In this document: one piece after another, positions 1 to 5,051 of the stretch
Layout: every line of letters begins with the position of its first letter
How positions within the stretch are numbered: the stretch's first letter is position 1
Source of the DNA: Deltaproteobacteria bacterium
Lineage (GTDB): Bacteria > Desulfobacterota > Desulfobacteria > Desulfobacterales > JAFDDL01
Assembly (NCBI GenBank): GCA_019310865.1
Contig: JAFDDL010000331.1
Coordinates: 1-5,051 of the forward strand
Reading direction: 5' to 3'
DNA length: 5,051 nucleotides
Notes under the pieces: generated by a model
Told to the model about the DNA's origin: nothing
The model's database searches: none
Seen by the model: the letters and a program-made list of their open reading frames with translations, nothing else
Program-made: the position numbers and the translations under genes

Positions 1-194
1 AGCTGTTGTCCCGATGCCTGGCGCTTGCTAAGACGCATGAAATCCGAGAGGTCTGGGGCATTGTTCTGGCTGAAAATAATCAGATGTTGGCCCTGGGCCG
101 CAAGCTGGGCTTCAAGATTAAAAGAGAACAGGGGGCCAGTGAATACCTCCTCAGGTGTGATCTGGAATCCATAGAAAACTCAGAATTTACTTAA
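1..194 (+). CDS. GNAT-family N-acetyltransferase, C-terminal end (5' end outside window)
   Basis: Only the last 63 codons are present, reading in phase from base 3 to the TAA at 192-194, which is followed directly by an in-frame TAG. What is visible is the second half of a GNAT fold: an alpha helix rich in Leu/Ala, then the 'VLAENNQMLALGRKLGF' block. In this superfamily that block is the V/L-x-x-x-N-x-x-M-x-x-L-x-x-K-L-G-F signature of the last acetyl-CoA-contacting helix and strand. A short beta strand (SEYLLRCDL) closes the domain. GNAT enzymes transfer an acetyl group from acetyl-CoA to an amine; the substrate cannot be told from this part. The block resembles the GNAT domain fused to ADP-forming acetyl-CoA synthetase-like proteins (Pat-type lysine acetyltransferases), but a stand-alone GNAT is equally possible. 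It probably forms an operon with the dksA-like gene 11 bases downstream. Confidence 0.8.
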   Translation, partial: LLSRCLALAKTHEIREVWGIVLAENNQMLALGRKLGFKIKREQGASEYLLRCDLESIENSEFT

Positions 195-205
195 TAGAGG
201 CTATC

Positions 206-568
206 ATGAATGAAACGGATTTAAAGTGGTTCAAGAAACTTCTGATCGAATGGTTGGGTCAACTCTTGGATCAGTCGAACCTGTCGATTTTAGAATTGAT
301 GAAACCAGTTGATGACTCACCGGATGCAATCGATCGGGCAGTACGGGAACAGGGTAGAAATTTCACGCTTCGGTTGAGGGACAGGGAAAGAAAACTTGTT
401 CGCAAGATTAAACACGCTTTAGAGCGTATCGAAGAGGGTGCCTATGGCATATGTGAAAAATGTGGTGAGGAAATCACTGTTGAACGACTGAAGGCAAGGC
501 CCGTGACGGTTTATTGCCTTCATTGTAAGGCAGAAAACGAGGCATTGAAAAAGGCAAGCGGATTATGA
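206..568 (+). CDS. DksA/TraR-family C4 zinc-finger transcription regulator
   Basis: This is a complete 120-residue protein. DksA-type proteins enter the RNA polymerase secondary channel and, usually with ppGpp, adjust promoter activity in the cytoplasm. Residues 1-75 are largely helical and charged, as expected for the coiled-coil stalk. Its tip carries D40-A-I-D43-R-A45, matching the DxxDxA tip motif that E. coli DksA needs for activity. The C-terminal zinc finger is C83-x2-C86 ... C104-x2-C107, so all four ligands are present, and 'YGICEKCGEEI' is the typical first knuckle. The length is a little below E. coli DksA (151 residues), within the range of the shorter DksA/TraR proteins. The ATG at 206 is preceded by AGAGG at 196-200 with five bases of spacing, which supports this start. 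It lies 11 bases after the acetyltransferase stop, so co-transcription is likely. The family call is firm; true DksA function as opposed to a paralogue is not decided. Confidence 0.92.
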   Translation: MNETDLKWFKKLLIEWLGQLLDQSNLSILELMKPVDDSPDAIDRAVREQGRNFTLRLRDRERKLVRKIKHALERIEEGAYGICEKCGEEITVERLKARPVTVYCLHCKAENEALKKASGL

Positions 569-693
569 AACCACCGGGAACCCATGTGAATGTATATGAT
601 GCATATGACATCATGTTAAATATTAAGAAAACCGCAGATATTCTCCTGCCGCTGCATGAACCTGAGTTCTCATCGGTTGATACGATTTCTTAA
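565..693 (+). pseudogene. Probable remnant: C-terminal end of an MBL-fold (lactonase-like) hydrolase
   Basis: A 42-codon open frame begins with the ATG that overlaps the dksA-like stop (ATGA, 565-568) and ends at TAA 691-693. The peptide has 'PPGTHVNVYDAYDIM', then 'ADILLPLHEPEF'. From memory this pattern (P-G-x-H-x-x-x-x-x-x-x-x-x-M ... A-D-x-x-L-P-x-H-x-P-x-F) is what the last ~40 residues of N-acyl-homoserine-lactonase-like MBL-fold proteins look like, including the late conserved His. The HxHxDH metal-binding motif and the rest of the fold are absent. Upstream the same frame stops at 526-528, inside the intact dksA-like gene. I therefore read it as a deletion remnant. A translationally coupled micro-protein cannot be excluded, but there is no strong Shine-Dalgarno sequence before the ATG. 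Confidence 0.45.
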
Positions 694-739
694 CTCAACC
701 AATGGCCTGGGGGATTTGGAGGAATATCAGATTACGCAC

Positions 740-1156
740 TTAGCGTCGTCTACCTCTGCCGCCACCCAAACCGCGGCCTCTGCCGCCACCCATACCCCTT
801 CCATAATTATTACCACTGCTTTCATCTGTGATCGGTTTCAATTCACCCTTTTTGTATCTTTCTATAACATCTTTTACCGTTCCCATCTGGCCTAGAATCA
901 GCTCGATTCCCGCTGCAGTGAGGGCTTGAGTTGCATTTGGGCCACAATTGCCTGTAATTATGGTGTTTACGCCTTTATCGGCCACCAATTGTGCGGATTG
1001 AATGCCGGCGCCGCCGCTTAAGGCTTTGCCGGAATTATTAACCGCTTCAAAACTCATATCGTCAAGATTGATGATTAAAAAATAGTTACATCGGCCGAAT
1101 CTTGGATCGAGCTGTGATTGTAGATCTTGCCCATTGCTACTGATGGCTACTCTCAT
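740..1156 (-). CDS. Dinitrogenase iron-molybdenum cofactor (NifX/NifB C-terminal type) family protein with Gly/Arg-rich tail
   Basis: This is a 138-residue protein. Residues 1-105 fit the DiNase_FeMo-co fold shared by NifX, NafY, the NifB C-terminal domain and small stand-alone archaeal/bacterial proteins (MTH1175 type). It starts 'MRVAISSNGQDLQSQLDPRFGR', the family's opening strand plus D-P-R-F-G-R loop. C23 follows this loop. A G-G-A-G-I-Q-x-A-Q helix lies at 48-56, and 'TIITGNCGPNA' around 65-75 holds C71. In Nif systems this fold binds FeMo-co or its NifB-co precursor. No nif genes are visible here, so an Fe-S or metal cluster carrier or sensor role is inference. Residues 118-138 form a Gly/Arg-rich tail with an 8-residue repeat and a final RRR. 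The start is fixed by AAGGAG (1169-1164), seven bases upstream of the ATG. A sigma54-type promoter lies about 130 bases upstream, and the gene diverges from the kinase-regulator pair. Confidence 0.9.
   Translation of the reverse strand: MRVAISSNGQDLQSQLDPRFGRCNYFLIINLDDMSFEAVNNSGKALSGGAGIQSAQLVADKGVNTIITGNCGPNATQALTAAGIELILGQMGTVKDVIERYKKGELKPITDESSGNNYGRGMGGGRGRGLGGGRGRRR
753..792 (-). repeat. Two 16-bp direct repeats (24-bp period) encoding the Gly/Arg tail
   Basis: The 16-mer CCTCTGCCGCCACCCA occurs exactly at 753-768 and again at 777-792 on the plus strand, a spacing of 24 bases or 8 codons. On the coding (minus) strand each copy gives a GGGRGR unit, so the repeat generates the tail of the NifX-like protein at residues ~123-136. 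This is a short in-frame tandem duplication that can expand or contract without breaking the frame. Confidence 0.85.
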
Positions 1157-1163
1157 TTTTAAT

Positions 1164-1169
1164 CTCCTT
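1164..1169 (-). promoter_or_regulatory. Strong ribosome binding site of the NifX-like gene
   Basis: AAGGAG on the minus strand (plus-strand CTCCTT), seven bases before the ATG at 1156-1154. It is the strongest Shine-Dalgarno match in the window and fixes the start codon. Confidence 0.85.
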
Positions 1170-1212
1170 TTTCAAGTGGGTGTTCCCCGGCTAAAACCGC
1201 TAATGCCTAATT

Positions 1213-1230
1213 TAATATCGAGCTATATTA
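1213..1230. repeat. AT-only inverted repeat in the predicted leader of the NifX-like gene
   Basis: TAATAT (1213-1218), six bases (CGAGCT), ATATTA (1225-1230): a perfect 6-bp inverted repeat about 45-60 bases downstream of the predicted transcription start. Six A-U pairs would make a weak hairpin. No T-run follows, so it is not a terminator. It may be incidental in AT-rich DNA. Confidence 0.3.
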
Positions 1231-1283
1231 CGGCCTTAGAATATATAGACGAATTAAATGCTGAGCCCCTATCAAGGATATGT

Positions 1284-1299
1284 AGCATGAAGCGTGCCA
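1284..1299 (-). promoter_or_regulatory. Sigma54 (RpoN) -24/-12 promoter for the NifX-like gene
   Basis: Reading the minus strand from 1299 to 1284 gives TGGCACG-CTTCA-TGCT. Against the consensus TGGCACG-N4-TTGCW, the -24 element matches at all seven positions and the -12 element at four of five (ATGCT for TTGCW). GG (1298-1297) and GC (1286-1285) are separated by exactly ten bases, the spacing sigma54 requires. The predicted start of transcription is about base 1273, giving a leader of about 117 bases to the ATG at 1156. The promoter points at the NifX-like gene and away from the kinase. Sigma54 promoters need an AAA+ enhancer-binding activator, and one is encoded in this window (from 4231). 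Confidence 0.75.
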
Positions 1300-1476
1300 T
1301 AACGATTCTAAATATAATAAATTATTTAATTTCGAATGGTTATATGTTAAGTGTCAAGCAAATTGTTTACAGTTACAGCAAACTTTAGAAAAACATCAAA
1401 TTATCTTTTCGCAAAATTTCAATACTTGATAGAAATTTGTTCGATGGGTTAATAGATAATAGTAAATTTACGGATT

Positions 1477-1493
1477 AAACGCTTCAAGCGTTT
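1477..1493. promoter_or_regulatory. Perfect 17-bp palindrome, candidate activator (UAS) site
   Basis: AAACGCTT-C-AAGCGTTT: two perfect 8-bp half sites around one central base. It is too compact to form a hairpin terminator (one-base loop) and has no T-run beyond the repeat's own TTT. This two-fold symmetry is typical of sites for dimeric Fis-type helix-turn-helix domains, such as those at the C-terminus of NtrC-family activators. Its centre (1485) lies about 212 bases upstream of the predicted sigma54 start at ~1273, within the usual enhancer range. It ends 23 bases before the kinase ATG, so a bound protein could also affect kinase-operon transcription. Which protein binds is inference. Confidence 0.55.
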
Positions 1494-1516
1494 CGATTCC
1501 TATAGGCGATTTTTCA

Positions 1517-4189
1517 ATGACTATAAAAAAGAAGCTGATACTGATCCTTATCGCTATTTCAGTTGTACCCATGTTGTTTGTTGGAATCTGTGGTTTTATC
1601 TATGCCAGGAATGTAATTGAGACTGTGCTGATAGCGGATTTTAACAAGATAGCGGATCTCAAAACAAAAAGAATAAAGGATTTCTTTAATGAACTGGAAA
1701 AGGACATTGTTACAACAGCCGGTCTCTCGGGTATCCAAGATAAAGCGTTATTGCTAGCGAATTCACCTGCGGATTTATCGAATCCAACATATGAGAAGCT
1801 TAGAGATGAATTGGATAATGAATTCAGGCTGAAACATGAAGTCGGTCGTTATTTGTGCGTACTGATTTTTAATCCGCAGGGGGTAATCATCTATGAATTC
1901 CACAAATCTTTTCATCCTTCAGAAGGCCTTGGGAAAAAGTTGGCGGCTCCGTGGAATACAACCATTGAAAAGGGAAAGAAGGGCGTTTCTTTTTCAGATA
2001 TTTCCATGAGAATTTCCACAGATTACAAATTTTCCATGCTAGCTGCAGCGCCGGTCCATAATGAAGCCGGCAATATTGTCGGGGTAATTGCTTTTGAAAT
2101 TAATATGGCTCCGATTTATGACTTCATCCAGGAAACCACGGGCTTTGGAGATACAGGAGAGACCCTGGTCGCTAAGAAAGAAGGAAATGCAGCGTTGTTT
2201 CTCAATCCGCTCCGCCACGATCCGGACGCGGCATTAAAGAGGAAGGCTAAATTCGGTAAAACGGATGCAATTCCTATCCAAAAGGCCCTCCATGGTGAAA
2301 GCGGGTCGGGGCGGTCTGTAGATTACAGGGGGAAAGATGTAATAGCTGCCTGGCGATATATACCTTCCGTAGATTGGGGAGTGGTTGCAAAAATAGATGC
2401 TTCAGAGGTATTTAAACCGATAGCTGCTCTGTTGAAAATGGTCTTTATCCTAACCGCTACTTTCATGTTGGTAGGGCTATTTATTGCCGGATCCGTCTCA
2501 AAAGCCATCTCAGATCCGATACGCTCTTTGCAAAAGGGATCTGAGATAATAGGACGAGGCAATTTTGATTATAAGATTGGTACAACGGCGAAAGATGAGA
2601 TCGGGCAACTTGGCAGGGCTTTTGACCAAATGACGGATAATTTAAAGGTCATTACTGCTTCTCGAGATTCGTTGGACAGGGAAATCGATGAGCGAAAGCA
2701 GGTGGAGACGGCGTTACAACGGAGCATAGATGTTGCCAATGAACGCGTTAAGGAACTCAATTGCCTCTTCGAATTGTCGGATCTTGAGAGGCAAAACAGG
2801 TCGTTGACAGAAATCTTTCAAGGCGTTGTGGAGATTATTCCCACAGCCTGGCAATATCCTGAAATAACATGTGCACAAATAATTATGAACGGGGAGCTTT
2901 TCGAAACTATAAACTTCCGAAAAACCCCATGGAGATTGACGAGTGAAATAATTGTTTATGAAAAAATTGTTGGCTTTTTAACGGTTTGTACTTTTGAAGA
3001 AAGGCCCGATAAAGATCACGGCCCCTTTATAAAAGAGGAAAGAAAGCTCATTGATGCAATCGCAGGGCGACTGGGGAGGCTAGCGGAAGGTATCCAGGCT
3101 CAACAGGCTTTAGCCGACAGTGAAAACAGTTTTCGTTCGCTGGTTGAAAATGCGATGACAGGCATATCCATTGTTCAGGATGACCAGGTAGTTTATCAAA
3201 ATAAGGAGCAGATGCGGCTCTTGGGTTCCCTACCTCGCGAGCGTCTGTTCGGGGAGTTAGACAAAATTCATCCGGATGATCGAGAAAAGGTTCAGAAAGA
3301 GATACAAAAAATTGGCACCGGGAATAATTACAGGATGGATCTGGAGTTTCGGTTAATTGCACCGGGGGAAACCAGCAAACCATCGGTGATATGGATTTAC
3401 TGCCGGGCGCTCTTAATTGAATACGAAGGGAAAAAGTCGATATTGGTCAACATGATGGACATGAGCAAGGCCAAGGAACTCGAACACCTGTTAATTATTC
3501 AGGATAAAATGGCCTCCCTGGGCCGTGTGGCAGCGGGCATTGCCCATGAAATCAGAAATCCCCTGTCCGGTATTAACATTTATCTGAGCACAATGGAAAA
3601 GATTTACGATAAGGCGGAACATGCGGACAAAGTATCCAAAATTATTGGACAAGTAAAATCGGCATCCATGAAAATAGAATCGGTTATTAAACGCGTAATG
3701 GATTTCTCTAAACCGAGCACCCCCAGACTCATAAATATGGATATTAACCGGCCGATTAATGAGGCAATCAACCTGATTTCAGTTACCTTACGCAAAAGCG
3801 GCATCAAGCTTGATACATCGCTGGCCGAAAGTTTGCCACTGTGTAATACCGACCCGATTCAATTTGAAGAGGTCATTTTAAATTTGTTGAATAATTCTGC
3901 CGAAGCCATGCATGAGATGGAAAGGGATAAAAAAATTACCGTCACCTCTACCCTGGCAGGCGGCCGGATTCTGGTGACAATTTCTGATTCCGGTCCCGGT
4001 ATACCGCTTGAAATAAGAGAAAAAATATTCGAACCCTTCTTCACGACGAGGCATGAGGGAACCGGTATCGGCCTTAGTATTTGCAGCAGAATTATTCAGG
4101 ACCATGGGGGGCGTATCGGTGTATATTCAAACGAATGGGGAGGGGCGGAGTTCATTATTGAAATTCCGTTACCGAAAAAGGGTGAATAA
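1517..4189 (+). CDS. Membrane sensor histidine kinase (Cache-HAMP-GAF-like-PAS-HisKA-HATPase)
   Basis: An 890-residue NtrB-like kinase. In order: a short basic N-terminus (TIKKK); membrane segment 1 at ~7-29; an extracytoplasmic dCache-like ligand domain at ~36-300 with the '[10 protein letters not shown]' and '[18 protein letters not shown]' strands of such folds; membrane segment 2 at ~308-328; HAMP at ~326-378 (D333-P, D360-E-I-G-x-L); a charged coiled coil to ~412; and a GAF-like module at ~413-530 with W445-QYPEITC. PAS follows at ~536-650 (H585-PDD), then HisKA with phospho-acceptor H677 in HEIRNP. The catalytic domain has its N box around N793, G1 box D824-SGPGIP, F box F838-EPFF and G2 box G848-TGIGL. 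All catalytic motifs are intact and there is no receiver domain. The ATG at 1517 has only a weak AGG (1504-1506) upstream, but it places the basic residues and first membrane segment correctly. The NtrC-type partner starts 41 bases downstream. The ligand is unknown. Confidence 0.93.
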   Translation: MTIKKKLILILIAISVVPMLFVGICGFIYARNVIETVLIADFNKIADLKTKRIKDFFNELEKDIVTTAGLSGIQDKALLLANSPADLSNPTYEKLRDELDNEFRLKHEVGRYLCVLIFNPQGVIIYEFHKSFHPSEGLGKKLAAPWNTTIEKGKKGVSFSDISMRISTDYKFSMLAAAPVHNEAGNIVGVIAFEINMAPIYDFIQETTGFGDTGETLVAKKEGNAALFLNPLRHDPDAALKRKAKFGKTDAIPIQKALHGESGSGRSVDYRGKDVIAAWRYIPSVDWGVVAKIDASEVFKPIAALLKMVFILTATFMLVGLFIAGSVSKAISDPIRSLQKGSEIIGRGNFDYKIGTTAKDEIGQLGRAFDQMTDNLKVITASRDSLDREIDERKQVETALQRSIDVANERVKELNCLFELSDLERQNRSLTEIFQGVVEIIPTAWQYPEITCAQIIMNGELFETINFRKTPWRLTSEIIVYEKIVGFLTVCTFEERPDKDHGPFIKEERKLIDAIAGRLGRLAEGIQAQQALADSENSFRSLVENAMTGISIVQDDQVVYQNKEQMRLLGSLPRERLFGELDKIHPDDREKVQKEIQKIGTGNNYRMDLEFRLIAPGETSKPSVIWIYCRALLIEYEGKKSILVNMMDMSKAKELEHLLIIQDKMASLGRVAAGIAHEIRNPLSGINIYLSTMEKIYDKAEHADKVSKIIGQVKSASMKIESVIKRVMDFSKPSTPRLINMDINRPINEAINLISVTLRKSGIKLDTSLAESLPLCNTDPIQFEEVILNLLNNSAEAMHEMERDKKITVTSTLAGGRILVTISDSGPGIPLEIREKIFEPFFTTRHEGTGIGLSICSRIIQDHGGRIGVYSNEWGGAEFIIEIPLPKKGE

Positions 4190-4230
4190 GCCGGCTGATG
4201 AACTTTTGATAAAATAAGGAATTATTTGAA

Positions 4231-5051
4231 ATGGCGATATCATATACATTATATATCATTGACGATGAAGATACGATTCGGGAAAGCCTGGCCATGGCAT
4301 TGGAGACGGATTATAATCTTGCTGTGTTTTCCAATGCGGAAGATGCCCTGGAAATGCTGGTGGATAATCCGCCGGACCTGGTTCTGCTTGATATCGGGTT
4401 GCCGGGGATGAGTGGGGTCGAAGCGATAAAAAAAATAAAGCGGTTTGATCCGAATATTCTGGTTATCATGATTACTGCATATGAAGACATTGAAACCGTA
4501 GTTTCCGCCATGAAATCGGGAGCATATGATTATATCGTAAAACCGATAAATTTAGATGGGTTAGAGGTGGCAATAAAAAACGCCCTTGAAACGATTAAGC
4601 TTCGAAGGGAGGTTCAGGCTCTTCAGGATGAGTTGCTGCAGCAAAACCTGCCCTGTATCATCGGAGAAAGCAATGCGATTCATGACGTTTTGGACTTTAT
4701 GGCACTGGTTGCCAAAAGCCCGGATACCCCCATTTTGATTTTTGGCGAGACCGGGACAGGAAAGGAACTGATTGCCAAGGCCATCCATTATCGGAGCCCG
4801 AAGTTCAAAGGTCCTTTAGTAACCGCCAATTGCGCCGCCATACCCAAGGATCTGATTGAAAGCGAACTGTTTGGTTATGAAAAAGGAGCCTTTAGTGGTG
4901 CGAGTGAATCCGGAAAAAAAGGGCTGGTGGAGGAGGCGAAAAATGGTACGTTGTTTCTTGATGAGGTGGGCGATTTGAGCATGGAAGCGCAGGCAAAGCT
5001 TCTTCGTTTCCTTGAAATATGTGAATTTCTCAAAGTCGGTGGAACCAAGAT
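4231..5051 (+). CDS. NtrC-family sigma54-dependent response regulator (3' end outside window)
   Basis: The first 273 codons of an open frame running off the window. Residues 1-~120 are a receiver domain with the acidic pocket D11-D12, phospho-acceptor D54 (LLDIGLPGMSG), T82 and K104-P. A linker helix (~120-140) leads to the AAA+ sigma54-interaction domain. That domain has Walker A G172-ETGTGKE, the loop ELFGYEKGAFSGA (GAFSGA at 219-224, normally GAFTGA) and Walker B LFLDE with D244-E245. The remainder of the AAA+ domain and any C-terminal DNA-binding domain lie outside. The family role is ATP-driven remodelling of sigma54-RNA polymerase after phosphorylation by the partner kinase. The ATG at 4231 has AAGGA at 4216-4220, ten bases upstream, and gives the receiver its normal first strand (YTLYIIDDE). 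It is co-directional with the kinase, 41 bases after its stop. Likely targets are the sigma54 promoter and palindrome in the 1157-1516 region. Confidence 0.95.
   Translation, partial: MAISYTLYIIDDEDTIRESLAMALETDYNLAVFSNAEDALEMLVDNPPDLVLLDIGLPGMSGVEAIKKIKRFDPNILVIMITAYEDIETVVSAMKSGAYDYIVKPINLDGLEVAIKNALETIKLRREVQALQDELLQQNLPCIIGESNAIHDVLDFMALVAKSPDTPILIFGETGTGKELIAKAIHYRSPKFKGPLVTANCAAIPKDLIESELFGYEKGAFSGASESGKKGLVEEAKNGTLFLDEVGDLSMEAQAKLLRFLEICEFLKVGGTK

Larger units (their letters stand above)
1157..1516. other. 360-base divergent intergenic control region, AT-rich, no gene
   Basis: This lies between the divergently transcribed NifX-like gene (leftward) and the kinase gene (rightward). It holds the ribosome binding site of the leftward gene, a predicted leader of about 117 bases, a sigma54-type promoter (1299-1284, minus strand), a strongly AT-rich stretch from about 1300 to 1475, and a 17-bp palindrome (1477-1493). 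An AT-rich, probably bendable segment between an enhancer-like site and a -24/-12 promoter is the usual arrangement for sigma54 control. I see no convincing sigma70 promoter for the kinase gene. Candidates are a perfect TATAAT at 1313-1318 without a recognisable -35, and TTGATA (1426-1431), 18 bases, TAATAG (1450-1455) with a poor -10. The one open frame across this region (1134-1388, +) has no ribosome binding site or family features and overlaps the NifX-like start. Confidence 0.8.

Noticed and set aside
594..616. Hairpin ATATGATG / CATCATGT with a 7-base loop as a possible terminator after the dksA-like gene
   Set aside because: The stem is AT-rich, includes a G-T pair, and is not followed by a T-run; it also lies inside the MBL-like frame.
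675..700. GGTTGA / TCAACC inverted repeat as a terminator between the convergent genes
   Set aside because: Only six pairs with a 14-base loop and no T-run on either strand.
656..895. 79-codon plus-strand open frame
   Set aside because: Mostly the antisense of the NifX-like gene's Gly/Arg tail, giving a low-complexity Ala/Thr/Ser translation, with no ribosome binding site.
1178..1192. Second GG-N10-GC pattern on the plus strand as a sigma54 promoter for the kinase
   Set aside because: Only the GG/GC dinucleotides match; the surrounding -24 and -12 bases do not, and it would start transcription about 300 bases before the kinase gene.
1134..1388. 84-codon plus-strand open frame between the NifX-like and kinase genes
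   Set aside because: It starts antisense inside the NifX-like gene, lacks a ribosome binding site, runs across the sigma54 promoter, and its translation has no recognisable family features; AT-rich DNA is poor in neither Ile nor Leu codons.
1426..1455. TTGATA, 18 bases, TAATAG as a sigma70 promoter of the kinase gene
   Set aside because: The -35 is good but the -10 matches at only three of six positions; such matches are expected by chance in AT-rich DNA.
3048..3383. 111-codon minus-strand open frame inside the kinase gene
   Set aside because: A shadow of the kinase coding frame, with no ribosome binding site or recognisable motif; the plus-strand frame carries a full domain series.
4226..4411. 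61-codon open frame starting at TTG 4226
   Set aside because: It is a different frame of the NtrC-type regulator gene; the frame from 4231 shows every receiver and AAA+ motif.

Overview
The window looks like a bacterial chromosome segment, most likely from a Desulfobacterota (former Deltaproteobacteria) anaerobe. That is an inference from the gene mix: a large Cache-HAMP-PAS sensor kinase with a 'WQYPEITC' GAF-like linker module, paired with an NtrC-type sigma54 activator, and a stand-alone NifX/NifB-type cofactor-binding protein with a Gly/Arg-rich tail. I see no mobile element, rRNA, tRNA or CRISPR array.

Layout. (1) Positions 1-568 (+): the 3' end of a GNAT acetyltransferase gene, then, 11 bases later, an intact DksA/TraR-type zinc-finger gene. 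(2) Positions 565-693 (+): a 42-codon open frame, starting inside the dksA-like stop (ATGA overlap), that resembles only the C-terminus of an MBL-fold (lactonase-like) hydrolase and is probably a remnant. (3) Positions 740-1156 (-): a dinitrogenase iron-molybdenum-cofactor (NifX/NifB C-terminal type) protein. (4) Positions 1157-1516: a 360-base AT-rich divergent intergenic region. (5) Positions 1517-4189 (+): an 890-residue membrane sensor histidine kinase. (6) Positions 4231-5051 (+): an NtrC-family response regulator cut off by the window end.

The most informative signal is in the divergent intergenic region. On the minus strand at 1299-1284 there is an almost perfect sigma54 (-24/-12) promoter (TGGCACG, 5 bases, TGCT) facing the NifX-like gene. 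About 210 bases upstream of its predicted transcription start is a perfect 17-bp palindrome (1477-1493) with the properties of an enhancer (UAS) for a sigma54 activator. The kinase and NtrC-type regulator encoded on the other side of this region are the obvious candidates to act there. The inferred circuit is: a periplasmic ligand sensed by the Cache kinase leads to phosphorylation of the NtrC-type regulator, which binds the palindrome and activates sigma54-dependent transcription of the small cofactor-binding protein. Because the palindrome ends 23 bases before the kinase start codon, the regulator may also control its own operon. The sites are read directly from the sequence; the circuit is inference.
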